Assembly (NCBI RefSeq): GCF_016908595.1
Contig: NZ_JAFBEC010000003.1
Location: forward strand, 310,001 to 374,000
DNA: 64,000 nucleotides
Source: Geomicrobium sediminis
GTDB lineage: Bacteria; Bacillota; Bacilli; Bacillales; Marinococcaceae
Reading direction: 5' to 3'
This document shows positions 1 through 8,173 of the stretch, piece by piece. Numbering within the stretch: position 1 is the stretch's first letter; the number at the start of each line of letters is the position of its first letter. The notes beneath the pieces are model-generated. The model was not told where the DNA came from and made no database searches. It worked only from the letters and a program-made list of their open reading frames with translations. Both the position numbers and the translations under genes were made by a program.

Positions 1-144
1 GCGGGAAAATATTATTTTAAAGGTACAGCAACGTACTTGCCGGTTTCATTGCAAGTGCATCACGCGGTTTGTGATGGCTATCATGCAGCGTCATTTATGA
101 ATCAATTGCAAGAATTAGCGAATACCACAACTGAATGGTTATAA
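1..144 (+). CDS. cat: Chloramphenicol acetyltransferase (type A), C-terminal end only
   Basis: Only the last 47 codons lie in the window; the gene starts upstream. The fragment contains HHAVCDGYH, which matches the HHxxxDG active-site signature of trimeric chloramphenicol O-acetyltransferases, including the catalytic histidine that deprotonates the 3-hydroxyl of the drug. The enzyme transfers acetyl from acetyl-CoA to chloramphenicol in the cytoplasm. The C-terminal residues after the motif (FMNQLQELAN) fit the closing helix of the family. A hairpin terminator follows directly. Whether it is a true resistance enzyme or a housekeeping CAT-like protein cannot be judged from the fragment. Confidence 0.85.
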   Translation, partial: AGKYYFKGTATYLPVSLQVHHAVCDGYHAASFMNQLQELANTTTEWL

Positions 145-153
145 AGGTATTAG

Positions 154-183
154 AAACAGCTGTGTTTGTTCACAGCTGTTTTT
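154..183 (+). terminator. Rho-independent terminator after cat
   Basis: AAACAGCTGTG and CACAGCTGTTT form an 11-bp stem with a 6-nt loop, followed by a short T run. Confidence 0.75.
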
Positions 184-319
184 AATGAAGGAACGAGCTG
201 TAAGACTCCTGCGTAGGCTCTTAAGTCTTTAGTTACTTAGCTTCATATGTTAAGATAAAATAAAAGAATGTTCTGTCAATTTTATTCAGATAACCCTTTA
301 GTTATGGAGGTATAAACAG

Positions 320-429
320 ATGAGTAACGCAACAAACAAATAAGCAAAGGCTAAAAAAAGGATTGGTTCTTTGTATTTGCTGAAATGGCCTTTTATGTTG
401 GAATGTTTATTCGTGGTTTCTTTAAGTAA
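320..429 (+). pseudogene. Tiny membrane-peptide gene with two lesions
   Basis: A good ribosome binding site (GGAGG) precedes ATG at 320, but the frame stops at codon 8 (TAA 341-343). Reading on through that codon gives AKAKK, and from 355 in a frame one base off the sequence continues as KKDWFFVFAEMAF and then a short aromatic tail ending at TAA 427-429. Restoring CAA for TAA and one A in the A7 run (353-359) would give a 36-residue peptide with a basic head and a hydrophobic tail. A terminator follows immediately, as expected for a former gene. I do not recognise the family. Two independent lesions make a pseudogene more likely than a single sequencing error. Confidence 0.5.
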
Positions 430-445
430 CAATCGAATCGTAATG

Positions 446-478
446 AAAATCACTGTTTAAAGTACTGCAGTGATTTTT
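446..478 (+). terminator. Rho-independent terminator
   Basis: AAAATCACTG and CAGTGATTTT pair over 10 bp around a 12-nt loop and run into T5. It lies just after the decayed small gene and before the CPBP protease gene. Confidence 0.7.
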
Positions 479-552
479 ATTTGAAAGGAAGTTGTTCGAA
501 AAAACGATGTAGCTATGCTTGTAGGTCTCAGCAATTTTGTTAGGGGGTAAAA

Positions 553-1170
553 ATGGATTTAACATCATTAATCTTAAGCTCCATCTTGCAAGTGTTGCTC
601 TTTACTTCTATTCCATTTATTTTTTGGCTGTTAACCGCAAGAAAAGACGTAAAGTTCTTTGGCTACATCGGCTTACATCGAATAAAGATGAATACGTCTG
701 TTTTAAAATATAGTGCGTACCTCATAGGAATGATTTTCCTTATGCTAGCTATTATCGGGTTGATGGCAGTCAGTGGATTGAGTGACTCCAGTGACATTGC
801 AATCGCACAATTCGCAGGATACGGTATCGTAGCAATCATCCCGGCGTTGTTTTATGCATTTATCCAAACTGGTTTATCCGAAGAGATCTTTTTTCGTGGA
901 TTTGTTGCGAAGAGGCTTATAAACAAGCTAGGTTTTCGTTTAGGCAACTTCGTGCAAGCATTCATTTTTGGAGTCGTGCACGGCATCATGTTTATTTTTA
1001 TCACTAACTTCTTAGTAGCAATGATGATTATTACTGTAACAGGCGTTTGTGCTTATCTTTTAGGTTGGATGAACGAAATGAAGTCTGGAGGATCGATTTT
1101 ACCGAGTTGGTTAATCCATTCAGTCGGCAACTTTATTGGCGCGATTTTTATTATGTTTAACATCATATAA
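553..1170 (+). CDS. CPBP family intramembrane glutamic endopeptidase
   Basis: 205 residues, almost entirely membrane-spanning. The three CPBP (Abi/CAAX protease-like) motifs are present: EE..FFRG with E110, E111 and R115, a second motif with H143 in VVHG, and a third with H189 in SWLIHSVGN. These residues form the active site of Rce1-like intramembrane proteases, which act inside the lipid bilayer. Bacterial members process peptides such as bacteriocins or their immunity partners, but the substrate here is unknown. The AGGGGG ribosome binding site fixes the start. The NTF2-like gene follows closely and may be cotranscribed. Confidence 0.85.
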   Translation: MDLTSLILSSILQVLLFTSIPFIFWLLTARKDVKFFGYIGLHRIKMNTSVLKYSAYLIGMIFLMLAIIGLMAVSGLSDSSDIAIAQFAGYGIVAIIPALFYAFIQTGLSEEIFFRGFVAKRLINKLGFRLGNFVQAFIFGVVHGIMFIFITNFLVAMMIITVTGVCAYLLGWMNEMKSGGSILPSWLIHSVGNFIGAIFIMFNII

Positions 1171-1185
1171 AAGGGAGACGTGAAA

Positions 1186-1563
1186 ATGGAAGTATGGGAC
1201 GCGATCACGAACTACCGTACTGATTTGAATCTTGGAGATGTGGAGAGAATTAATGGTTGGGTTTCAGATGACTTTATTGGGTATTTTGGATATTACAATG
1301 ACGTTGATTATCGTGTGTATAGAGGGCAAGAGTATCGTGATGACAATGTACAAACATTTATAGGATACCAAGGAAAAAATCCTACATTCGAGTATAACGA
1401 CCTTACATATAATCTACGTAAGCACGATGAATTGATTCTGACAGCAACGATTGATTTCTATCTTGAAGGTCAGAATCAAACGACTGTGTTGACAGTGGAG
1501 GTATTCAAAAAAGAAACGACAGGCTGGAAGCTTTATCGTCAACATATGGAACATTACGGGTAA
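1186..1563 (+). CDS. NTF2/SnoaL-like small protein
   Basis: 125 residues. A GTG lies 6 bases upstream in frame, but GGGAG is spaced correctly for the ATG at 1186. The sequence has the alternating pattern of an NTF2-like cone fold, with DDFIGY near residue 24 and a C-terminal strand pair LTVEVFKKE...GWKLYR. It is clearly a paralogue of the product at 25837-26271, sharing DFIGY, the FEY..LT segment and the final EV.KKE..G..R block. Function is unknown; relatives include ketosteroid isomerase-like and DUF4440 proteins. It follows the CPBP gene by 15 bases, so cotranscription is likely. Confidence 0.7.
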   Translation: MEVWDAITNYRTDLNLGDVERINGWVSDDFIGYFGYYNDVDYRVYRGQEYRDDNVQTFIGYQGKNPTFEYNDLTYNLRKHDELILTATIDFYLEGQNQTTVLTVEVFKKETTGWKLYRQHMEHYG

Positions 1564-1653
1564 GCAGTTGGTTAATCGGATTCATCCTACTATTCTCATT
1601 GCGTAAACAATGAATGGTAGTATAGTAGTGTATTTTATGAAAAGGATGATCCG

Positions 1654-2184
1654 ATGTTTAACCCTAAATTTCACTCAAAAGAAGGTTACGATCAAGCAAT
1701 TGGAGAACTCGTTTACATGCTCGAATTAACAAGAACGATGACAGAATTTGAACTTGCTGAGTTAACAACGAATGAATTGGATTTTCTTCATGATCAAAAT
1801 AGTAACTCAATTGGCATGTTACTTTCACATATGGCATCGATTGAATATTTACACCAAGTCATGTCGTTTGAAGATCGCATGTTCAATGAGCAAGAAGAGA
1901 AAGAATGGACAGCGGCCCTACAGATGGGCGAGCAAGGAAGAACAGAGATTCATTCTAATGATTAACCGTACTATTTAGAAAAGCTGAGTAAGGTAAGGCA
2001 AGTGACTTACGATTTCCTTAAAGAGCAAGATGACCAATGGCTTTATGAAGAAAGGCATTTTCCAGATGGAACACCGTACAATAACTATTATTTATGGTTT
2101 CATGTTATTGAAGATGAAATCAGTCATAGAGGTCAGATAAAATTAATTAGACGTTTAATAAAAGAAAAGGCGACCGTAAATTAA
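1654..2184 (+). pseudogene. DinB-like (DUF664/MST) protein interrupted by one in-frame stop
   Basis: The reading frame is continuous from ATG 1654 to TAA 2182-2184 except for a single TAA at 1963-1965. The upstream part has the DinB-fold helical start (LLSHMASIEYLHQVM with the first metal histidine). The downstream part continues in the same frame with LWFHVIEDEISHRGQI, which carries the paired histidines of the thiol-dependent, metal-binding DinB fold. The usual length for the family is about 165-175 residues, which the whole region matches. The stop could have come from CAA or another one-base change. It is a recent pseudogene, or a strain-specific or sequencing variant. Confidence 0.7.
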
Positions 2185-2199
2185 ACACATTCAGCAACT

Positions 2200-2240
2200 G
2201 AGCGCAAGTAAGGCTTAAGAGCCTGGTTGCGCTTATTATT
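2200..2240 (+). terminator. Hairpin terminator
   Basis: GCGCAA (2202-2207) pairs with TTGCGC (2227-2232), with inner GGC/GCC pairing and a T-rich tail (TTATTATTT). It closes the DinB-like gene. Confidence 0.55.
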
Positions 2241-2278
2241 TGATTGATTTAACGGCATAATGTAATAGGGGTGATGTC

Positions 2279-3085
2279 ATGGAATTACTTGAAAAAGGTA
2301 AGGCAATCAGCGCGTATTATCGTAACAATCAAAATGTTGATTTAGTCATGATTGCAGGTTCGGTTTCACGAGGCTGGGCGGATCACTTATCGGATATTGA
2401 GATCTATGTGCTTTGGAATGAAGCTCCAACAGACGATGATCGAAAGAAGCCAATAAAAGAATTACAAGGAGAATTAATCGAGTTTCACCCCTTTGAAGAA
2501 GATGAATGGTCAGAAAGTTATGTGAGTTCGCATGTGAAGTATGAAATTAGCAACTTTTTAACTTATCGTGTACGAGAAATTGTACACGAAGTTACAAAGG
2601 AATATGACACTTCAATAAATAAGCAATTAATAGTCTCGAGTATTAAAAGTGGCATTCCAGTCTTAGGGAATGAATTGTACAGTGAACTTGTAGCACAAGT
2701 AACCCCATACCCTAGAGAACTAACGATGGCGATGATACATAAGTATATGAAACTAACGAATCAATGGAATCATCGTGAAGCGTTGATGAAAAGAGATGAT
2801 TGGTTCATATTGAAACAAGTCATCAGTTCAGTTCAACTGAATTATAACTATATGTTCTATGCCATCAATCAAGAATACATCCAACACCCGGTCTTTAAAT
2901 GGAACAGTCAGGTAACCAGTCAATTCAGGCTCAAACCTAACAACTTAGAAGAGCGACTAGAAAGGATTAATTTCAGCCCACTTGAAGACAGTATCTTAGA
3001 ATTGGAGTTGCTTCTAGATGAGTTGTATCTGCTGGTTGAAAAGCATTATCCAGAAGTGGTCCTAGAGAATAATAATAGTTCGTAA
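2279..3085 (+). CDS. Nucleotidyltransferase-fold protein
   Basis: 268 residues. The N-terminal part carries the Pol-beta nucleotidyltransferase signature: GSVSRGW around residue 27 followed by SDIEIYV, that is GS...D-x-(D/E). Such domains bind Mg-NTP and transfer a nucleotidyl group, as in aminoglycoside nucleotidyltransferases. The second half is helical, with KYMKLTNQW and a C-terminal LLLDELYLLVEKHY helix, like the helical domain of antibiotic NTases. The second acidic position is Glu rather than the usual Asp. A resistance role is possible but not shown. The start is supported by AGGGGTGAT upstream. Confidence 0.7.
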   Translation: MELLEKGKAISAYYRNNQNVDLVMIAGSVSRGWADHLSDIEIYVLWNEAPTDDDRKKPIKELQGELIEFHPFEEDEWSESYVSSHVKYEISNFLTYRVREIVHEVTKEYDTSINKQLIVSSIKSGIPVLGNELYSELVAQVTPYPRELTMAMIHKYMKLTNQWNHREALMKRDDWFILKQVISSVQLNYNYMFYAINQEYIQHPVFKWNSQVTSQFRLKPNNLEERLERINFSPLEDSILELELLLDELYLLVEKHYPEVVLENNNSS

Positions 3086-3115
3086 GCAACTTTAGAAAAG
3101 TTAACTACGTAAGGC

Positions 3116-3156
3116 AAAGAAGCAAGTTATTCATTATTGAATGACTTGCTTCTTTG
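3116..3156. terminator. Bidirectional terminator between converging genes
   Basis: AAAGAAGCAAGT (3116-3127) pairs with ACTTGCTTCTTT (3144-3155). A-rich and T-rich flanks allow function in both directions, and genes converge on it from both sides. Confidence 0.7.
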
Positions 3157-3173
3157 TTAGTCCATTAGCAGGG

Positions 3174-3514
3174 CTATTCGACATTAATAAAAAAGGTGCT
3201 CACATAGAGGGTGATGATTAGAAGTAAGAACGTATTCATAACCACACCAAGAATCCCTAATATTTCCCCACCGATCGCAGCTGAAGTCTTCTTTCCGTTA
3301 GAATACGTAATGGCTTTAATGCCAAAAACGATTCCAATGTAAGGGATGAGTAAAGATAATACGCCAAAGACGAATGCTTTACGGTCATCTTCTAGAAATC
3401 TTAGAGGAGATCTAAGAATAGGAACACCTCCAAAGTCTATGGCTGATAACAGCAAAGGACCAAGTATGAGTGCAAAGAAAATTACGGAGTAGCTTGCTTA
3501 CTTTTGCTTAACAT
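3174..3514 (-). pseudogene. Small membrane protein (DUF4190-like), frameshifted N-terminus
   Basis: The main frame (to TAA at 3174) encodes a two-helix membrane protein with KAFVFGVLSLLIPYIGIVFG and a second helix after an NGKKTSAAIGGEILGI loop. This resembles small DUF4190-type proteins. In frame, the open region runs back through a hydrophobic stretch with no ATG, and the TTG at 3455 has no ribosome binding site. In another frame, ATG at 3514 starts MLSKSKQATP and meets TAA, and a one-base shift would join it to VIFFALILG of the main frame. I read this as a former gene of about 113 codons broken by one indel near 3480. Confidence 0.5.
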
Positions 3515-3829
3515 AATATCGATATAATCGAATGATGAGGACGATAATTAGGATAAGAATTATGAAAGCGATCACTGAAGTAATGACGGCTCCCCAGTCA
3601 ATGCCAGTACTTAATACTTCGATTTTATCTTCTCCTTTCGAACGAATCATTGAGATAATTGTAACAAACAAGAATATGGTTATGTGTTTTATCGGTGATC
3701 TAGAAAGGGACGATTTGAAAGGTTCATGCTCTCTATACCTAAGAGTAGTGGAAGTAGTATGACAATAACTCCAATAATCATGATGATGCTACCGAATAAC
3801 CTCGAGAAGAAGTCGTCTGTAAAGGTCAT
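3498..3829 (-). pseudogene. Two-helix membrane protein broken by a frameshift
   Basis: On the minus strand, ATG at 3829 opens a frame with GSIIMIIGVIVILLPLLLG and stops after 46 codons. A one-base shift near 3740 leads into a second frame that continues KHITIFLFVTIISMIRSKGEDKIE..., then a second helix (VITSVIAFIILILIIVL) and ends RLYRYYVKQK at TAA 3498-3500. The end overlaps the start of the next decayed minus-strand gene by 17 bases, the kind of coupling seen in a real operon. Family not recognised. No convincing ribosome binding site is seen: AAGGG abuts the ATG directly. Confidence 0.45.
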
Positions 3830-3912
3830 CCCTTGTTTTAAAACAAGCCAACGACACCGGGAGCTTAATTAGGTATCGTTGCTTTTTCTAAAATAATGTA
3901 TTAATATTTAAT

Positions 3913-3930
3913 AAACTGATCGGTCAGTTT
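3913..3930. promoter_or_regulatory. TetR-type operator, site 1
   Basis: AAACTGATCGGTCAGTTT is an 18-bp dyad with perfect 7-bp arms. It lies 39 bases upstream of the TetR gene start and matches 15 of 18 positions of the site at 4607-4624. This suggests autoregulation. Confidence 0.75.
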
Positions 3931-3968
3931 ACTATGCTAGTCATTAACATTGAAGGGGAATATTCATT

Positions 3969-4562
3969 ATGGCTCGACCAGTAGGACAAGGAGAACAGAC
4001 AAAGAAACGTATTGCGGAAAAAGCAAAGGTGATTTTTGAACGTAAAGGGTACGCGGCAACTTCGATGGAAGATATTCGTGAGTATTCTCAGATAAGCAAA
4101 GGCAGCATCTATTATCATTTTAAGAGTAAGGAAGAGCTCTTTTTGTATACCGTTGAGAAGGCGTCTGAATCATGGAGAATGGAGTGGGAGAAAGAAGCCA
4201 ATCAACTTGCTACAGCAACCGAGAAACTATACCTTCTCGCTCGATTTTATGCTTCGGATATGCAAAATCCAATTTCAAAAATTGTACCTGAATATATGGG
4301 TTCGGAGAATATCGAAGAAATGGTGAAAGAAAAGCTGATCCATCTTGTTCAACCGGAGTATGATGTTTTTTATGAAATTATAAATGAAGGTATACGTAAT
4401 CAAGAGTTTGTGAGTAATAAAACGGTCGAAGATATCTCGCATATTCTTTATAGTACACTCACAGGTATGAGTATTACACAGTTCCTTGGTTACGATGAGG
4501 AGAAGTTCTATTTGCTTTATCAGAATGCGATCGAAATCTTTTTGAATGGGATTGAAAAATAA
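3969..4562 (+). CDS. TetR/AcrR family transcriptional repressor
   Basis: 197 residues. The N-terminal TetR helix-turn-helix is clear: RIAEKAKVIFERKGYAATSM followed by I-SKGSIYYHFKSKEELF (about residues 13-58). The C-terminal ligand-binding domain is of the type that senses drugs or lipophilic compounds. Its own promoter region carries a palindrome (3913-3930), and a near-identical palindrome precedes the downstream small-multidrug-export gene (4607-4624). The likely regulon is therefore itself plus that transporter. A hairpin terminator separates the two genes, so the second is expressed from its own operator-controlled promoter. Confidence 0.9.
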   Translation: MARPVGQGEQTKKRIAEKAKVIFERKGYAATSMEDIREYSQISKGSIYYHFKSKEELFLYTVEKASESWRMEWEKEANQLATATEKLYLLARFYASDMQNPISKIVPEYMGSENIEEMVKEKLIHLVQPEYDVFYEIINEGIRNQEFVSNKTVEDISHILYSTLTGMSITQFLGYDEEKFYLLYQNAIEIFLNGIEK

Positions 4563-4567
4563 ACCCT

Positions 4568-4594
4568 ATGCCTCATAATCGTGAGGCTATTTTT
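4568..4594 (+). terminator. Terminator after the TetR gene
   Basis: GCCTCA (4570-4575) and TGAGGC (4582-4587) form the stem, followed by a T5 run. Confidence 0.7.
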
Positions 4595-4606
4595 CCCGAA
4601 GTTAAT

Positions 4607-4624
4607 AAACCGTACGGTCAGTTT
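4607..4624. promoter_or_regulatory. TetR-type operator, site 2
   Basis: AAACCGTACGGTCAGTTT differs from site 1 at three positions only and lies 25 bases upstream of the small multidrug export gene. Its inner ACCGTACGGT is itself a perfect palindrome. Confidence 0.7.
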
Positions 4625-4648
4625 ATTTGATTGTGAAAGGAGAATTTT

Positions 4649-5146
4649 ATGTCAGCAATCGTTTTGTATATCATTGTTTTCATTATTGCAGCTACACCCT
4701 TTTTAGAATCGACGTTAATTATTCCTATAGGGATATTGGCAGGCCTTAATCCATGGAGTGTTACCATGATTAGTATCATTGGGAATTTAATGACCTTTTT
4801 AATCGCAATTACCCTGTCTGAGCAATTTATAAAATGGTTAGAAAATCGACCGAAAAACAAAAAGAATGAAAAGAGCGATAAAAAGAAAAAAGCAGTTAAA
4901 CTTTTGAAACGATACGGATTACCTGGTCTTGCAGCCATTCATCCTGTGACGGTTGGAAGTAGTCATGCAACGGCTTTAATTGCTCGTTCATTAGGAGCCT
5001 CTAAAAAGTCCACAACATTATGGATCGGTGGAAGTATCATCGTTTGGGCGATTGTTTTTGCTGTGCTTTCAATTGTTGGCGCAGATTTTATATACTCTCA
5101 AATCGACTCCGATGGACTTCTTAATCGTTGGTTCAATTTAAATTAA
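4649..5146 (+). CDS. Putative small multidrug export protein (Sm_multidrug_ex family)
   Basis: 165 residues with about four transmembrane segments. The first helix pair carries ATPFLESTLIIPIGILAGLNP, the conserved signature of this family (PF06695 type). A lysine-rich cytoplasmic loop follows at about residues 66-88. After the loop comes LPGLAAIHPVTVGSSHATALIARSLGA, another conserved block. The family name rests on old inference and transport of drugs is not well established. Position directly behind a TetR operator shared with the neighbouring TetR gene supports an efflux or membrane-stress role. AAAGGAGA precedes the ATG. Confidence 0.75.
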   Translation: MSAIVLYIIVFIIAATPFLESTLIIPIGILAGLNPWSVTMISIIGNLMTFLIAITLSEQFIKWLENRPKNKKNEKSDKKKKAVKLLKRYGLPGLAAIHPVTVGSSHATALIARSLGASKKSTTLWIGGSIIVWAIVFAVLSIVGADFIYSQIDSDGLLNRWFNLN

Positions 5147-5178
5147 TCTTAATGCAAATCAGTATCATAGAATAAAGC

Positions 5179-5220
5179 AAAGGCTACTTCAGGTCTAATC
5201 ATGACCTAAAGTAGCCTTTT
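5179..5220. terminator. Bidirectional terminator
   Basis: AAAGGCTACTT and AAGTAGCCTTTT pair around an inner AGGTC/GACCT stem. It lies between converging genes and serves both. Confidence 0.8.
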
Positions 5221-5230
5221 ATCAATCGTG

Positions 5231-5944
5231 TTATTCTGGTTTAGGTTCTTTCCAGCCTCTGCTAAATAAATAGCGATCGCCTTTTTCTAGCGGTCCGTTT
5301 TTCATAAACAGATAAGAAAGCAGTACAAATAGTGCAGATATACCTGCCAGGATGTGAACGAATGCGAGTTGTTCAGTAATGAAGAATTCGAAGAGGGGAC
5401 CGAGGTCCGCAAAAAAGACCGTCGCGAGCGAACCAATTAACAGAACAGCACCTACACTTAACGTTCGTACTGTACCGAGGTTAAAGTAAACCGTTTGTGC
5501 GAGCACTCCAATACCGAACAGAATGAACATCCATAATACGTCAATCCACACATATAAGAAGGGATTTGATTCATTCACAAGGTCTCCCATGTGAAAGATA
5601 TATCCTTGATTTAGTACGTATGGACTTAAAGAATAGAGCCCATTTAATATGATTGCGCTTAGTACAAGATAGATTCCAATGGATAGAAAAGTTGCGATCA
5701 TATATTGCTTTCTCGTGCCTCCCAAGGAGAGTATGCATTTGTAAGCTTTCATCAAGATAAAAGGATACACAAGAAAAATGACATAGAACGGGCCGAACGT
5801 GATTCCCAACTGCTCATTGCCATCGGTATAGAAGCTTAAAATAATAAACAACCCCATTAAAGCGATTGTTATACCAACGTTCCAGAAGAACGTTGGATTC
5901 ATTTCTTTAATGATAATCTTGAATGGTCCTTTGAGTGTATTCAT
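5231..5944 (-). CDS. ABC transporter permease of a GntR-regulated operon
   Basis: 237 residues with about six hydrophobic segments and no enzymatic motif, typical of ABC-2-type permeases encoded behind YtrA/YhcF-like regulators. Its ATG overlaps the stop of the ATPase gene in ATGA, so the two are translationally coupled. It would form the membrane channel for the ATPase at 5941-6813. The substrate is unknown; related operons respond to cell-envelope antibiotics, which is only an inference here. Confidence 0.75.
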   Translation of the reverse strand: MNTLKGPFKIIIKEMNPTFFWNVGITIALMGLFIILSFYTDGNEQLGITFGPFYVIFLVYPFILMKAYKCILSLGGTRKQYMIATFLSIGIYLVLSAIILNGLYSLSPYVLNQGYIFHMGDLVNESNPFLYVWIDVLWMFILFGIGVLAQTVYFNLGTVRTLSVGAVLLIGSLATVFFADLGPLFEFFITEQLAFVHILAGISALFVLLSYLFMKNGPLEKGDRYLFSRGWKEPKPE

Positions 5945-6813
5945 GCTTTCATCGTCCCCTTTTTTGTTAGGTTCACGAGGTAGTCTTGAAGTGGTGCTTT
6001 TTCAATCTTAATACCTGTTGCTTCCGTGCGCGTGATTAAGCTTTCGTCATAATCGTCGTCAATCATGACGTGAAGTTGTTTGCCGATTTTGCGTTCCTCA
6101 AGAACAATGCTCGTTCCGATCACCGATTTGACAGCTTCCGCTGGTCCTGTTAGGAGTACTCCTTGCCGCTTTAATTTCTCTGTATCTTCATAGCGAGTGA
6201 TGGTGTGTTGATTGATCAAGGCGATTTTTTCACAGAGTGGCTCAACTTCATCAATGTGATGAGTCGACAACATGATCAGGCGTGGAGAGTCTTCATACGT
6301 ATCCAACAACACATCATAAAAGGTTTTACGCATACTCGCATCGAGCCCGTTTGCTGGCTCATCCATAATCGTAACGGGCGCTTTGCTCGCAAGTCCTAGC
6401 GTGATTTTAATCATGCTTTTCATGCCTTTTGAAAAGTTTCTGATCTTCTTTTTCCTCGGTAACTCAAACACATCCAATAAATGTTCGGCAAATGATTGGT
6501 CCCAATTTTCATTGAAATAAGAACCGAAACGGAGTGCATCATCAACATCCCATAAATCTGAAAATGGATGGTCTTCTTGCATAAAGGTTACGTGGTTCAT
6601 TGCTTCTGGATTGTTGTATGGGCTGACCCCATTTACGCTAATTGTTCCTTGATTTGGTTGTTCCATACCGGAAAGCAACTTCATCAACGTTGTTTTCCCG
6701 GAGCCACTGCGCCCCCATAATCCGATGATCATCGGTTCGTTCTCGTGTAACGAAACCTTTTGCAAGGCTTTTGCATTCCCATATGAAAACGATACGTTAT
6801 CGATTTTAATCAT
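5941..6813 (-). CDS. ABC transporter ATP-binding protein (YtrB/YhcG-like)
   Basis: 290 residues from the ATG at 6813, chosen because GAGGAGG lies 6 bases upstream; a longer TTG start would sit over that site. Walker A is GRSGSGKTT, the signature region is the weak NFSKGMKSMIKI (S-K-G-M instead of LSGGQ, common in ABC-2 ATPases), Walker B is VTIMDEPANGLD, and the switch histidine is in LSTHHIDE. The C-terminal 80 residues form the usual accessory domain. It energises the permease encoded next and overlaps the upstream GntR gene by 8 bases. Confidence 0.85.
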   Translation of the reverse strand: MIKIDNVSFSYGNAKALQKVSLHENEPMIIGLWGRSGSGKTTLMKLLSGMEQPNQGTISVNGVSPYNNPEAMNHVTFMQEDHPFSDLWDVDDALRFGSYFNENWDQSFAEHLLDVFELPRKKKIRNFSKGMKSMIKITLGLASKAPVTIMDEPANGLDASMRKTFYDVLLDTYEDSPRLIMLSTHHIDEVEPLCEKIALINQHTITRYEDTEKLKRQGVLLTGPAEAVKSVIGTSIVLEERKIGKQLHVMIDDDYDESLITRTEATGIKIEKAPLQDYLVNLTKKGTMKA

Positions 6814-7174
6814 CATAATCCTCCTCAATCAATTGTATAAATTCTTCTTTCGACATTTGAAGTCGCTTAGCTTCGCTCAGTGTGGGCTTAACGTATTGAA
6901 TATAAAACTCTTCTTTACGCTTCGTTAGCAGCTCATTCTTGGCTCCTTCTGCGACAAACATCCCAACACCTCGTTGTTTATAGGCATAACCGGCCTCAAC
7001 AAGCATGGATAGTCCTTTTTGTACGGTTGCCCGGTTCACTTGATAAAACTTAGAGATCTCTGTTGTTGATGGAATTTGCTCTCCTTCAAGCAATTCGCCA
7101 TCAACGATATCATCAGCAATCATATCGAAGATTTGCTGGAAAATTGGTTTTGACTCATCTAGAACAGACTTCAC
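6806..7174 (-). CDS. GntR family transcriptional regulator (YtrA subfamily)
   Basis: 122 residues if translation starts at the GTG at 7174, which has AAGGAG spaced 6 bases upstream. The GTG at 7192 would place that site inside the gene. The winged helix is evident: PIFQQIFDMIADDIVDGEL, then EQIPSTTEISKFYQVNRATVQKGL and GYAYKQRGVGMFV. Only a short tail follows, as in YtrA-type regulators, which control an ABC transporter in the same operon. A 22-bp dyad overlaps its promoter (7207-7255), so autorepression is likely. Confidence 0.85.
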   Translation of the reverse strand: MKSVLDESKPIFQQIFDMIADDIVDGELLEGEQIPSTTEISKFYQVNRATVQKGLSMLVEAGYAYKQRGVGMFVAEGAKNELLTKRKEEFYIQYVKPTLSEAKRLQMSKEEFIQLIEEDYDD

Positions 7175-7206
7175 TAAACGCTCCTTCCTCACTTCTATGT
7201 TGAGTG

Positions 7207-7255
7207 GTTGATTAGTCGTGTAATCAACTATACATCCGAAAGGTCATCTTGTAAA
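7207..7255 (-). promoter_or_regulatory. Promoter and dyad operator of the GntR-ABC operon
   Basis: On the minus strand, TTTACA (7255-7250), a 17-bp spacer and TATAGT (7232-7227) make a good vegetative promoter. GTTGATTA (7207-7214) and TAATCAAC (7221-7228) form an inverted repeat with 6-bp spacing that starts inside the -10 box and covers the start point, the right place for a GntR repressor. Confidence 0.75.
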
Positions 7256-7546
7256 GTGTGATGTTGCGAATTACCATTTTTTGATAAACACTTGTTGAAA
7301 AGAAAGGTCAATAATTTGGGGAATAGCAGTGAGGGGATTATGAATGGCAAGGTCTGGTTTTAAGATTTTTTGTAGTGTTTGGCAGTTGCAACGGGTTTAT
7401 TCGCTACGAACAAAGGGGACATATTGTTTGTATACATCTTCGATTAAGATTGAAGTCAATTGACAAAACTACGAGTTAATCATACCTTTAAGACAAGGAA
7501 GCTAAATGAACGAGACTACATATAAGTACAGAAGGACTGGGGATCT
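7256..7546. other. Intergenic region without a recognisable gene
   Basis: Between the GntR promoter and the TetR gene I see no gene. Short frames such as one from 7346 lack family resemblance. TTGACA at 7460-7465 could be the -35 of the TetR gene, but no good -10 box follows it. Confidence 0.4.
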
Positions 7547-8158
7547 ATGGCACCACAAAATAAAGAACAACTCGATCAGAAGAAACATGAACGCAAAGCA
7601 CAAATTATGCGTGCTGCGATTAAAGTATTTGCTGAAAACGGGATTAAACTGACAAAAATCAGTATGATTGCAAAAGAAGCGAAAGTGAGCCACGGGCTCG
7701 TCTATCATTATTTTACTTCTAAAGATGAGATCTTGTATGCAAGTTTAGATTGGGCGGTTGAAGAGCATAAATCTGCAAAGCTTTTTCAAGAACTGAATGA
7801 TCATGAGGTTAGTCCGCTTGAACAAATTAAGCAGTTCACTTTATTTGCATTTACAGAGAGTGATACAGAAATTAGCAATGGCGTGTTTCGGATTATCCAG
7901 AATTTAAGTTCTACGAACGACCTACCTGAACATTTAGTGCAATTCGTAGAAAAAGCAGGACAATTCTACATCGAATCTTTGTATCCTCTTTTTGTTGAAG
8001 GACAGAATTCTGGAGAGATTATTAAGGGTGATGCGGAAGAATTGTTGGGTATTTATTTGACAGTATTGTCCGGCATAATGGCAGATGATCCAGCGTTTTG
8101 GAAGGATAATACAGAGCAAAAAGTTGGCATTTTAACTAGGATGATCTCGGAAAGGTAA
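7547..8158 (+). CDS. TetR family repressor of the adjacent ABC exporter
   Basis: 203 residues. The helix-turn-helix lies at about residues 20-65: IMRAAIKVFAENGIKLTKIS, then VSHGLVYHYFTSKDEIL. The C-terminal half is a helical ligand domain. The neighbouring DrrAB-like exporter starts behind a strong promoter bearing two TTGACTGA-type dyads (8207-8266), which are the natural targets. TetR regulators beside DrrAB exporters usually repress them until a drug or lipid ligand binds. The ligand cannot be told from sequence. Confidence 0.88.
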   Translation: MAPQNKEQLDQKKHERKAQIMRAAIKVFAENGIKLTKISMIAKEAKVSHGLVYHYFTSKDEILYASLDWAVEEHKSAKLFQELNDHEVSPLEQIKQFTLFAFTESDTEISNGVFRIIQNLSSTNDLPEHLVQFVEKAGQFYIESLYPLFVEGQNSGEIIKGDAEELLGIYLTVLSGIMADDPAFWKDNTEQKVGILTRMISER

Positions 8159-8173
8159 TTGTGATAAAAAAGA

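Noticed and set aside
3532-3762. Plus-strand open frame of 76 codons
   Set aside because: It lacks a ribosome binding site and is antisense to a better-supported, frameshifted membrane protein gene.
7346-7460. Short open frames between the GntR and TetR genes
   Set aside because: Three overlapping short frames exist; none resembles a family I know, and none is clearly better than the others.
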